This document shows, piece after piece, positions 52,078-60,425 of a DNA stretch of 64,000 nucleotides. The position numbers and the translations under genes were made by a program. This stretch comes from G020354785 sp964521285. GTDB lineage: Bacteria; Bacteroidota; Bacteroidia; Bacteroidales; UBA10428. The DNA lies in NCBI GenBank assembly GCA_964521285.1, contig CAZFQS010000003.1, forward strand, positions 62,001-126,000, written 5' to 3'. The stretch's first letter is position 1, and each line of letters opens with the position of its first letter. Below the pieces are notes generated by a model. That model did no database searches. It was not told the origin of the DNA and was given only the letters and a program-made list of their open reading frames with translations.

Positions 52078-54528
52078 ATGAAACTCAATAGTGTAATCCT
52101 TTGGCTCTTACTAATCATAATCAACGGATGGTTAACCAGCTCCTGGTGTCAGCAAAAGGTTGATATAAAGGGAGTGGTTCGTGATTCGGAAAGCGGTGAG
52201 GCACTGCCCTATGCCAATGTTACTGTATGGGGCACCCATAGGGGAGCTATCACTAATTCCGACGGATATTTTGTTCTGGTTAATGAACCGGCAGGTACCT
52301 GTACGCTGGTTGTGCGGTATTTAGGATATCATCCTGAAACTGTTATTGTGCATAATCACCCTGACTCAAGCCAGGCCCTTAATATTAAAATGACCCCATC
52401 AGTAATTGAACTGGAGGGTGCCACTGTAACTTACGATGCAGAAATGCTGGATGTATCGGGTAAAGATATAAGCAGGATGACCATTTCACCGCGGCAACTC
52501 ATACAATTACCCAGTATAGGTGAAGTAGATGTTTTCAGGTCTCTTCAGCTTCTACCCGGCATAACCGGTGCCAGCGATGGAGAATCGGGTTTATATGTGC
52601 GGGGAGGCACTCCTGATCAGAACCTCGTACTTTTCGACGGAATGACTATTTATCATGTTGATCATTTTTTTGGATTTTTCAGTGCATTCAATGCAGATGC
52701 AATAAAAGACATCCAGATTTTTAAGGGCGGATTTCCATCAGAATACGGAGGAAGAATTTCCAGCGTTGTCAATATTACCGGGAAGACAGGTCATCAAACC
52801 AGAACACAATTCGGAGTGGGAGCTAATCTGCTTAGTGCGCACGGCAATCTTGAAATACCACTATGGGGAAAAGGCACATTCCTTTTAGCAGCCCGCAGGT
52901 CTTATACTGATTTTATCCGTAGCCCGCTTTATGAGTCTATTTATGAACTAATGACAGGTGATGCTCCTCCACCAACAAGCGGACCCGGACAGGGGCCAAA
53001 TGTACAGGGCGGCCCCCAGTCAGGTGACGTACAGGCTGCCCAGTTTCAACCGGATTTTTATTTTTATGACCTGAACAGTAAGCTTACCATTTCACCTACA
53101 TCTAAAGATATAATAACAATAAGTTTTTACTCGGGTAAGGACGACCTTGATAAGTCACATGATTTTTCAGATTTGCCATTGCAGGATGTAGAATCCGATC
53201 TGGAAGTTCAGCTTGAAACTACAGACCTGAATAAATGGGGAAATCTCGGGATCAGCGGTAAATGGGCCCGGCAATGGAATAGCCGCCTTCATACAGATCT
53301 GTTAGTAGCTCATTCCAGATATTTCAGTACATATGATAAAAATATGGTCCTTAGCGTATTATCAACACTGCCGGATGATGACTCTACAGGATCAAATGTT
53401 GGTTTTGTCAGTGCTTCTTTAGAAGATAACCTTGTTAAAGATATTACATACAAGCTTGATGCAGTCTATTATGCAAGTCGTTCTCATACAATTAAATCCG
53501 GTTTATGGCTGTCTCAGTTCCATTCTAAATATGACTTTATACTTAATGATACTATTCAATTACTTGACCGCGATGATAAAAGTCTGCTTTCTGCTTTTTA
53601 TATCCAGGATAAATGGCAGATTGGCAAAAACGAGATAACAGCCGGACTTCGATTTTCCAACTATGAGAATACCGGAAACTGGTACTGGGAACCAAGGATT
53701 GCAGTCACAGTGCCGGTTACTTCAAAGTTCAGCCTTAAGGCAGCATGGGGGTATTACTATCAGTTTGTTAACCGGATAATAAATGAGAATGTTCTTGAAG
53801 GAAGCCGTGATTTTTGGATCCTTTCTGACGATAATCTGAAACCCTCCTTTTCCGAACATTTGATACTTGGTACAGCCTATGAAACTACTAACTGGTTATT
53901 CAGTGTCGAGGGCTATTATAAGTTCATGGATAACCTGTTTGAATTTTCACGAAGATTTTCAGGACGGGCAGATTATGCCGATTACTTTTTTATAGGTGAT
54001 GGTATTGCAAAGGGGATAGAATTACTTGTTCAGAAAAAATATGGAAAACTCTCCGGCTGGATAGGTTATACACTCGGAAAAGTAGAACATACATTTTCTG
54101 CATTTAATGATGGTGAACCCTTCCCTGCTGATAACGACCGTCGTCACGAGATAAACCTGGTAGCAAAATACTCACTCGGACGATGGACATTTGCCACGAC
54201 CGGTGTTTTTGCCACAGGAAAAGCATACACCGCCCCTGAAAGCCAGTATGTGCTTAAAATGCTCAATGATGAACTGATAAGTTATATACATGTAGGTGAT
54301 AAGAATAGTTACAGGCTTCCTGAGTATTTCAGAATTGATCTGAGTGCTTCCAGGCAATTTGAGTTTGAAGCATGGAGGATGCAAACCGGACTAAGCATTT
54401 TTAATATTACAAATCACAGAAATGTATGGTATCGCGAATATAACCTGGAAACAATACCGGTAACGGTAACAGATGCCTTGATGCTGGGATTTACGCCGAC
54501 AATATATGTACAGATAAACAGAAAGTGA
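52078..54528 (+). CDS. TonB-dependent outer-membrane receptor
   Basis: An 816-residue receptor. Signal peptide about 1-24 (ending SWCQQK). A carboxypeptidase-regulatory-like domain at about 28-110 (VDIKGVVRDSESGEALPYAN), then the plug (about 130-235, with GLYVRGGTPDQNLVLFDG) and a 22-strand-type barrel to the C-terminus (PTIYVQINRK). It lacks a SusD partner; instead a DUF4249 lipoprotein follows 10 bases later, a common pairing. It would import an unidentified compound with TonB energy. The gene is visibly richer in GC than its neighbours. Confidence 0.92.
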   Translation: MKLNSVILWLLLIIINGWLTSSWCQQKVDIKGVVRDSESGEALPYANVTVWGTHRGAITNSDGYFVLVNEPAGTCTLVVRYLGYHPETVIVHNHPDSSQALNIKMTPSVIELEGATVTYDAEMLDVSGKDISRMTISPRQLIQLPSIGEVDVFRSLQLLPGITGASDGESGLYVRGGTPDQNLVLFDGMTIYHVDHFFGFFSAFNADAIKDIQIFKGGFPSEYGGRISSVVNITGKTGHQTRTQFGVGANLLSAHGNLEIPLWGKGTFLLAARRSYTDFIRSPLYESIYELMTGDAPPPTSGPGQGPNVQGGPQSGDVQAAQFQPDFYFYDLNSKLTISPTSKDIITISFYSGKDDLDKSHDFSDLPLQDVESDLEVQLETTDLNKWGNLGISGKWARQWNSRLHTDLLVAHSRYFSTYDKNMVLSVLSTLPDDDSTGSNVGFVSASLEDNLVKDITYKLDAVYYASRSHTIKSGLWLSQFHSKYDFILNDTIQLLDRDDKSLLSAFYIQDKWQIGKNEITAGLRFSNYENTGNWYWEPRIAVTVPVTSKFSLKAAWGYYYQFVNRIINENVLEGSRDFWILSDDNLKPSFSEHLILGTAYETTNWLFSVEGYYKFMDNLFEFSRRFSGRADYADYFFIGDGIAKGIELLVQKKYGKLSGWIGYTLGKVEHTFSAFNDGEPFPADNDRRHEINLVAKYSLGRWTFATTGVFATGKAYTAPESQYVLKMLNDELISYIHVGDKNSYRLPEYFRIDLSASRQFEFEAWRMQTGLSIFNITNHRNVWYREYNLETIPVTVTDALMLGFTPTIYVQINRK

Positions 54529-54538
54529 GGAAAATGTA

Positions 54539-55360
54539 ATGAAGTATTTATGTATTTTAATACTTGCCGGAAGTTTGGTACTTGCACTTTCCTGTGAAAG
54601 TGAATCTCCTATTGAACCTGATTACGAGCAGGTAGTTATACAGGCATATATTTATGCAGGCGAATCTATTAAGGATATTAAGATTTCAAAGACTTTACCT
54701 ATGGGTAGTGAAGCTGATAAACAACCTGTTATCAATGACGCATCTGTCAGCTTAATAAAGAATAACCGTTCTTATGAGCTCACTCCCAGCAGTGGCGACA
54801 GCGGATATTATCATTATGAAGGGACTGACCTTGCTGTTGAAGAAGGAGATAATTTTACTATCCGGGTCGATTATTTTGATCGCCAGGCTACAGGGTCAAC
54901 TATGGTTCCCCCACCACCAGCCTCAGTGTCATACTCTAATGATATTATATATATCCCGGTCAGGTTCAATCCTTTTCAATTTATATTCGACACCACAAAG
55001 CATCAGATTAAAGTATCATGGGAAGCTGAATCCGACGCTATGTACTTTATAAGAATTGAAAATGTGGAAGAGGATCCGGATTCAGTGGCAACCAGGATTC
55101 CCCCCAAAGGTTTACCCGGACGCATGGTATCTTTACCAATGAATCAAAATTTCTATATTATCCTCTTTGAGGATATTACCCATTATGGACGCCATAAAGT
55201 AACAGTTTACCGGATAAATCAGGAATATGTTGATCTGTATATATCACGACATCAGAACTCTAGGGAATTAAATGAACCTCTGACAAATATTTATAATGGA
55301 TTAGGTGTATTTAGCGCATTTAACAGTGAGGTTTTTTATTTCACAGCAGTTGCAGATTAA
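54539..55360 (+). CDS. DUF4249 lipoprotein, receptor partner
   Basis: A 273-residue lipoprotein. Signal ends in LALSC, so Cys19 is lipidated. The rest has the DUF4249 pattern: VIQAYIYAGESIKDIKISKT, VINDASVSLIKNNRSYEL, EEGDNFTIRVDYFDRQA and the proline-rich VPPPP stretch. DUF4249 proteins regularly follow TonB receptors in Bacteroidota and are presumed to be surface partners. The gene is 10 bases after the receptor and almost certainly co-transcribed. Confidence 0.88.
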   Translation: MKYLCILILAGSLVLALSCESESPIEPDYEQVVIQAYIYAGESIKDIKISKTLPMGSEADKQPVINDASVSLIKNNRSYELTPSSGDSGYYHYEGTDLAVEEGDNFTIRVDYFDRQATGSTMVPPPPASVSYSNDIIYIPVRFNPFQFIFDTTKHQIKVSWEAESDAMYFIRIENVEEDPDSVATRIPPKGLPGRMVSLPMNQNFYIILFEDITHYGRHKVTVYRINQEYVDLYISRHQNSRELNEPLTNIYNGLGVFSAFNSEVFYFTAVAD

Positions 55361-55393
55361 CACGATTTTAAAAGGGGACTTGATGTAATTAAT

Positions 55394-56284
55394 ATGAATT
55401 TAGGAATAATTGGTATAGCAGCAGCACTTACTTCAGCCGCATCATGGGCATTAGGTTCAATTCTTTTTAAAAAAATCGGTGAAAAAGTATCACCCTTTGG
55501 GATGACCCTCACCAAAGGAATTTTAGGTATTCTTCTGCTGGGACTGGCATATGCTATTTACGGATTCGAGTTTGTACCCCTTAATGCCGCGGGGATGCTT
55601 TTTATCAGTGGTATTATCGGAATAGCAATTGGAGATACACTTTTCTTTGCTGCCCTGCAATATCTTGGTCCTAAGGTGCAGATTATTTTCTTTATGATGG
55701 GGCAGGTAATGACTGCTATACTCGGACTGCTGATTTTAAAAGAAATGCCCTTATTACTTCAGTGGATTGGAATATTTGTAACTCTTTTGGGAGCTGCAAC
55801 TGTATTGTGGAAAAAAATATTCAGTGGCGCTGAAAAACAAAAGACAGCCCTGCGTGGTGTTATTTTTGGTTTACTGGCTATGTTTAGTTTTTCAATCTCC
55901 CTGATAATAGCAAAACAGGCAATGATAACAGTTTCTGCCTTAAGTGCTGTTTTAATAAGAATAACTGCCGGTACCATAGGTATACTTATTTACGGTCTGC
56001 TAAAACGTAAGGTAAGGATATGGCTTGTTCCCTTTCAGGATATAAGAATGGTTGTTTTCTTTTTTATATCTGTATGCGTGGTAACATTTGGCGGATTCTG
56101 GCTTTCACTTGTTGCCATAAAGTTCCTCGATATAGCTGTAGCTTCAACTTTAGGAGCTACTGAACCATTGTTTGTTTTACCACTCGCATTAATAATCCTT
56201 AAGGAACGGATAGCACTTGTTGAGATAATAGGAGCTATTCTGACAGCATGCGGTGTAGTTATAATTATTATAGGCTCAGGATAA
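55394..56284 (+). CDS. EamA/DMT family transporter
   Basis: A 296-residue protein with 10 membrane helices in two EamA repeats (about 5-140 and 155-295). Repeat ends are ILKEMPLLLQWIGIFVTLLG and ILKERIALVEIIGAILTACG. Substrate unknown; family members export amino acids or other metabolites. It starts 33 bases after the DUF4249 gene and may belong to the same transcript. Confidence 0.85.
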   Translation: MNLGIIGIAAALTSAASWALGSILFKKIGEKVSPFGMTLTKGILGILLLGLAYAIYGFEFVPLNAAGMLFISGIIGIAIGDTLFFAALQYLGPKVQIIFFMMGQVMTAILGLLILKEMPLLLQWIGIFVTLLGAATVLWKKIFSGAEKQKTALRGVIFGLLAMFSFSISLIIAKQAMITVSALSAVLIRITAGTIGILIYGLLKRKVRIWLVPFQDIRMVVFFFISVCVVTFGGFWLSLVAIKFLDIAVASTLGATEPLFVLPLALIILKERIALVEIIGAILTACGVVIIIIGSG

Positions 56285-56507
56285 TGTAAAAGCCAGGTCC
56301 CTAATTAGCTTGTAAAGATTAGGGGAATTTTAGTTTAACCCTGTTTTTTAACATATTTATGATTAAAATATTTATAAAAATTATTATATTGTCGAAGAAA
56401 TTGTCAAAAATAAAGGTATATAAGAGATTCTAGCGCGTAATAATTCGCACTTTATAAAAAACTCTAATTAATTGAATAATAAATAAAACAATAGTAATCA
56501 AAATTAT

Positions 56508-56514
56508 GGAGGAG
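56508..56514 (+). promoter_or_regulatory. Strong Shine-Dalgarno that decides the start
   Basis: GGAGGAG lies 6 bases before the ATG at 56521 and overlaps an earlier in-frame ATG at 56506. It favours the later start. Confidence 0.6.
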
Positions 56515-56520
56515 CAAAAA

Positions 56521-57558
56521 ATGATTAGTCCTAGTACTCTTAAAACATTATCCAGAAGTATTTCTATACTTAGTGTTATATGTTTTCTATTATTTACTTC
56601 CTGTAAGGATGAAGCACCCTCATGTGTTATATCGGAGCCTGCAGATGAAGCTGTTTATCTTCAGGGGGCAACTATCACAATAGAGGTAGATGCAGATGAT
56701 GACGATGGAACTCTTTTCAGAAAACCAGGCATCGACAAAGTTAAGTTTTTGATTGATGATCAACTAGTATCTACCGTAACTGCTTCACCCTATTCATATT
56801 CATGGAATACCGCAGGTGAAGCACTTGGATATCATGATATTGTCACTATAGCAGAAGATAATGGTGGTAATTCCACACAGGACGAAATAGAAGTGCTTAT
56901 TAATGATGCCCCGAGTTGCGACATAACCAATCCGATTAACAATTACAATGCATTTCAGGGAAGTGCAGTAGAAATATCAGTGGATGCCGACGATGACATT
57001 GGGGGCCTCGCGAGCGTTGAGTTTTATGTAAATAATAGTCTTATCGGAACTGATAATTCCAGTCCGTACTCCTATGAATGGAATACTTCCACCTCATCAA
57101 CAGGCAATTATACAGTTAAAGCCACAGCTGTAGATAACTACGATGCAGAAACCTCTGACCAAATTACCGTTCGGGTTCAGGAATGTCTTGTGTGTGGAAC
57201 ATGGGAAGCTGAATATAGTGGTTATGATCCTCAAACACAAGCAAATGTTACAATTAAAAGAACACTTGTTATCAATATGAACACTTCATATAACGATACA
57301 CTTTATGGTAAACCAGACGATCAGGCTGAATTTATCATTTATCAAATAGAATTAGGTAACTGGAAGATTTCAGAGGATGGAACCATTATCAACTGGACAC
57401 CAACATCAGCGCAAAGGATAAATATTGATAATGGCCAGCTGGAAAGTTATACTGCAACTGCTCATGATGACCAGATCACTTTGGGTGAGGATAATAAAGC
57501 ATGGCATGTTCAAGATGATAATCTGAATGTAGAATATGATCTACGTAAGAAGCAGTAG
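56521..57558 (+). CDS. Ig-like domain lipoprotein
   Basis: About 345 residues. The signal ends in LLFTSC, a lipobox. Two Ig-like domains of the Big_7 type follow in tandem (CVISEPADEAVYLQGATITI then CDITNPINNYNAFQGSAVEI), each with the SPYSYSWNT or SPYSYEWNT signature. The C-terminal 130 residues (CGTWEAEYSGYDPQTQA onward) look like a separate beta domain, possibly lipocalin-like. Surface-exposed and perhaps involved in polysaccharide binding, but the function is unknown. The start is the ATG with a clear Shine-Dalgarno; an ATG five codons upstream overlaps that Shine-Dalgarno. Confidence 0.78.
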   Translation: MISPSTLKTLSRSISILSVICFLLFTSCKDEAPSCVISEPADEAVYLQGATITIEVDADDDDGTLFRKPGIDKVKFLIDDQLVSTVTASPYSYSWNTAGEALGYHDIVTIAEDNGGNSTQDEIEVLINDAPSCDITNPINNYNAFQGSAVEISVDADDDIGGLASVEFYVNNSLIGTDNSSPYSYEWNTSTSSTGNYTVKATAVDNYDAETSDQITVRVQECLVCGTWEAEYSGYDPQTQANVTIKRTLVINMNTSYNDTLYGKPDDQAEFIIYQIELGNWKISEDGTIINWTPTSAQRINIDNGQLESYTATAHDDQITLGEDNKAWHVQDDNLNVEYDLRKKQ

Positions 57559-57570
57559 AACTAATCTGAC

Positions 57571-57618
57571 CCGGGTGTAAAAACCGGTTCAGGTTTTTCA
57601 AATGCTGAAAACACCCGG
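57571..57618 (+). repeat. Nested inverted-repeat structure
   Basis: Outer arms CCGGGTGT (57571-57578) and ACACCCGG (57611-57618) are perfect complements. Inside, AAAAACC (57579-57585) pairs with GGTTTTT (57592-57598) around GGTTCA. It starts 13 bases after the lipoprotein stop and may end or protect its mRNA. Confidence 0.55.
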
Positions 57619-57695
57619 AATAGCCTAAACTAAATATTGCAAGGATCTTTCTCAATTTTGTTTCAGACATATAAGTTATCTTTAATGATGATGTT

Positions 57696-57749
57696 GGGTG
57701 AATATTCTGATTAGTCTGATCTGGCAGGAATATTCACCCTTTTTATTTT
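57696..57749 (+). terminator. Rho-independent terminator
   Basis: GGGTGAATATTC (57696-57707) pairs perfectly with GAATATTCACCC (57728-57739) over a 20-base loop, followed by TTTTTATTTT. It isolates the Ig-like lipoprotein gene from the radical SAM cluster. Confidence 0.85.
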
Positions 57750-57878
57750 CCCGGCTTTTCCGTAACTTTTCAGTTATGGCACCGTATTTGCATGTAACAA
57801 GATTATATTTTGCAAATTATTGATGGAATACTCCGGGTAATTGGTCAAAATTAGTTACAAAGAAGATACTAAAACAAG

Positions 57879-57886
57879 TATATTTG
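57879..57886 (+). promoter_or_regulatory. Possible -7 element for the radical SAM cluster
   Basis: TATATTTG is a full TAnnTTTG match 33 bases before the first cluster gene. No good TTTG at -33. Confidence 0.35.
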
Positions 57887-57918
57887 TATAAGGTTACCTC
57901 TAAAATTGATATAAGTTT

Positions 57919-58959
57919 ATGACCCTCAATGAGATTCACGGGCAGGAGGTTCTCAAATACCTGGATAAGGGAACTTTTTACAGAGAAATTCTGGAAATAG
58001 CCTTATTATTTACTGGTGAGGAGCAGGAAGCCCTTTTTAAACTGGCAAGAGAACGGCGGGATAAAGCATTTCCTGAAAAATTCGTTGAGGTTCGCAGTGT
58101 TATAGAAATTTCAAATAAATGCAGGCAGGGATGCAGTTACTGCTCTATGGGTAAAAAAATGGAAATGAGGGAATATACCATAGATGAATCCACCTTGAAT
58201 TCCCTGATGGAGTATTTATACAGTAAAGGCAGAAGGGTCGTTCTTTTTCAGTCAGGGGAAAACGGGGAACAGGATTATATTGACATGGTCAGCAGGTGTA
58301 TAGAAAAAATAAAGGATAAGTATAACGATTTTATCATTATATTATGCCTGGGTAATTTAAGCAAAAAGCAGTATATACAATTACGAATGGCTGGAGCTGA
58401 CCGATATATCCTTAAATTCGAGACATCAAATCCTGTTATTTATAAAAAGGCAAAGCCAAATGACAGTCTGGAAAATCGATTAAAATGTATTGATTACATT
58501 TTAGAAGCAGGCTTTTCACTGGGTTCAGGTAATATAGTGGGCTTACCCGGACAAATTATAACTGACATAGCTAATGATCTTTTGCTATTACATAAGTATA
58601 ATCTTTCAATGAATAGCGCAACAGTATTTATTCCTACTGAAGCATCTGCATATAAAGATGAACCCTGCGGTGACTTAAATATAACATTAAATACTATGGC
58701 GCTCATGAGAATTATGAATCCGGGCAGCCTTATACCCGCTACCAGTTCCCTGGAAAAGGTTAAAAAGGGAGGTCAGCTGCAGGGATTAATGGCAGGTGCC
58801 AACACTGTTACTATTCATGACGGTACGCCCGATGAACTAAAATCATTATTCCCTATATATTCCGTAGAACGTGTTACTCCAAACAAACAACATTTTATGG
58901 ACATTGTTGATAAAGCATTCTTGAAACTTTCAAAGGAGGCTCTGTATGTCCAATGCTGA
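57919..58959 (+). CDS. HydE/PylB/BioB-like radical SAM enzyme
   Basis: A 346-residue radical SAM protein. The cluster motif is C68-x3-C72-x2-C75 (CRQGCSYC). The body carries HydE/PylB-type marks: LKFETSNPVIYKKAKPND, GSGNIVGLPGQ, IPATSSLEKV and QGLMAGANTVT, the last belonging to the BATS-type end domain. HydE helps build the hydrogenase H-cluster and PylB isomerises lysine; neither hydrogenase partners (HydF, HydG) nor pyrrolysine genes are nearby, so the substrate is unknown. It overlaps the next gene by 14 bases and is the first of the cluster. Confidence 0.85.
   Translation: MTLNEIHGQEVLKYLDKGTFYREILEIALLFTGEEQEALFKLARERRDKAFPEKFVEVRSVIEISNKCRQGCSYCSMGKKMEMREYTIDESTLNSLMEYLYSKGRRVVLFQSGENGEQDYIDMVSRCIEKIKDKYNDFIIILCLGNLSKKQYIQLRMAGADRYILKFETSNPVIYKKAKPNDSLENRLKCIDYILEAGFSLGSGNIVGLPGQIITDIANDLLLLHKYNLSMNSATVFIPTEASAYKDEPCGDLNITLNTMALMRIMNPGSLIPATSSLEKVKKGGQLQGLMAGANTVTIHDGTPDELKSLFPIYSVERVTPNKQHFMDIVDKAFLKLSKEALYVQC
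58932..58939 (+). promoter_or_regulatory. Strong Shine-Dalgarno inside the upstream gene
   Basis: AAAGGAGG, 6 bases before the ATG at 58946 and within the coding end of the preceding radical SAM gene. It confirms the start of the HemN-like gene and translational coupling. Such sites are uncommon in this window. Confidence 0.75.
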
Positions 58960-60394
58960 AAAAGTAAAAAGCCTTCTGGCTAAAGCGCAACAGCGACTTG
59001 AAGATTTTAAACGCTTTCAGAAGGCTGGTATGATTCCTCTACACGGGGATTTTTTTGCATCCGGAGTGCATTATCCGCCAATTACTATGTACTCCCCCAT
59101 GACACAGGAAGAAATGTTTAAAAATTATACTCTTCCTTCTGATGGATTACTTGATATTTACGTGCACATTCCTTTTTGTATAAAACGTTGCATTTTCTGT
59201 CATTATCCTTCCCTATACCATGCTTCAAGTCCGAAAAAAGATATGTACCTGGATGCTCTTGAAAAGGAAATGGATATTTCCATGGGATTTCTGAATATCG
59301 ATAAAATTCATGCACGTTCTATTCTGATTGGTGGAGGTACGCCAACTGATCTTACACCTTCCCAGCTTAAACGTTTTCTTGATTATTTCAGTAAAAGAGT
59401 CAGCCTGGATAAATGCAAACAGTTTAATTACGATGTAGATCCTGCTACACTCATAGGTCCCGATGGTATTGAACGACTTAAGATCATGCGTGATTATGGT
59501 GTCGACAGGCTTACAATAGGAGTTCAGTCACTGGATGATAAAATTCTGAAACGCATGAACCGTGCTCATGATGCCCGGGAAGCTATAGAATCGGTTGAAA
59601 ATTCAAAGAAATTTGATTATCAGATTAATATCGAATTTATATTTGGTCATCCCGGCCAGACAATTGAAAACTGGATTGAAGTTATGGAAAAAGCACTGGC
59701 ATTGGATGTCCCTGAGATTCAGTTTTACCGGTTAAAAGTTGAGCCATATGGAGATCAGGAAGGTGTTATTAAAAAATATCGACAGTATCATCCTGATGAG
59801 CTGCCTAAACCTGAAGAAGCAATTTTAATGAAACAAATAGCAATCGACCTCCTTGGTGAACATGGATATAACGAAAATTTACGACGGGTTTTTACAAAGA
59901 AGAAATCATATATATCTCTTTATGCCTTTAATCAATGTTGCCAGTTACAGGACGAGATCGGATTCGGACTAACAGCTTTCAGCAGCCTGCGTGACCGTTT
60001 TGTGCTAAACACTCAATATTTTGATGAATATTACAAGTTCATAGAGAATGGCAGGATACCATTAAACCGGGGAATAGTACGTACTAAAGATCAACAAATG
60101 AGATGGTCAGTCATTCTTCCATTAAAAAACTATTCTGTAAGGAAGAAATTATTTCAGAGAATTAATGGTATTTCTACGGATGATGTGTTTCAGAACAAAT
60201 TTTCTATTCTTAAAGATTATGGTTTAATAACCGAAAATGAACACCAGATTGAGCTAACAAAACTGGGAGCTTTTTTTGCAGATGAGGTTGTACAGCAATT
60301 TCATGAGAAAGAATATATTCCCTTCCCGGAAACAGACTATGCCGAAGGCCCTCTAAATCCATACAGACATTCAACAACTGCCGTAACACACTGA
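58946..60394 (+). CDS. HemN-like radical SAM enzyme
   Basis: A 482-residue protein of the HemN/HemW/class C methylase-like group. The motif is C78-x3-C82-x2-C85 (CIKRCIFC) in YVHIPFCIKRC, with GGGTPT at about 130 and IGVQSLDDKILKRMNRAHD in the middle. The C-terminus has the HemN_C-like LFQRINGISTDDVFQNK and FADEVVQQF. HemN-like proteins act as coproporphyrinogen oxidases, heme chaperones or radical methylases; no haem-synthesis gene is next to it. It overlaps the HydE-like gene and precedes a methyltransferase gene by 31 bases, which favours a modification pathway. Function not established. Confidence 0.85.
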   Translation: MSNAEKVKSLLAKAQQRLEDFKRFQKAGMIPLHGDFFASGVHYPPITMYSPMTQEEMFKNYTLPSDGLLDIYVHIPFCIKRCIFCHYPSLYHASSPKKDMYLDALEKEMDISMGFLNIDKIHARSILIGGGTPTDLTPSQLKRFLDYFSKRVSLDKCKQFNYDVDPATLIGPDGIERLKIMRDYGVDRLTIGVQSLDDKILKRMNRAHDAREAIESVENSKKFDYQINIEFIFGHPGQTIENWIEVMEKALALDVPEIQFYRLKVEPYGDQEGVIKKYRQYHPDELPKPEEAILMKQIAIDLLGEHGYNENLRRVFTKKKSYISLYAFNQCCQLQDEIGFGLTAFSSLRDRFVLNTQYFDEYYKFIENGRIPLNRGIVRTKDQQMRWSVILPLKNYSVRKKLFQRINGISTDDVFQNKFSILKDYGLITENEHQIELTKLGAFFADEVVQQFHEKEYIPFPETDYAEGPLNPYRHSTTAVTH

Positions 60395-60425
60395 TTAAAT
60401 ACTATAAACGTGAAAAGGTGATCAT

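Larger units (their letters stand above)
57559..57918. other. 360-bp region with hairpins, terminator and a -7 element
   Basis: Separates the Ig-like lipoprotein from the radical SAM cluster. It holds a nested hairpin at 57571-57618, a strong terminator at 57696-57749 and a TATATTTG element at 57879, so the next cluster is transcribed separately. No ORF supported. Confidence 0.75.

Noticed and set aside
57919..58959. Calling the first radical SAM gene bioB or hydE
   Set aside because: It shares fold-level marks with both, but the expected partners for either pathway are missing nearby and the substrate residues cannot be assigned by eye.
58946..60394. Calling the second radical SAM gene hemN or hemW
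   Set aside because: The motif and layout fit the wider HemN-like group, but the context has no haem gene and an N-terminal extension of about 65 residues is unlike HemW.
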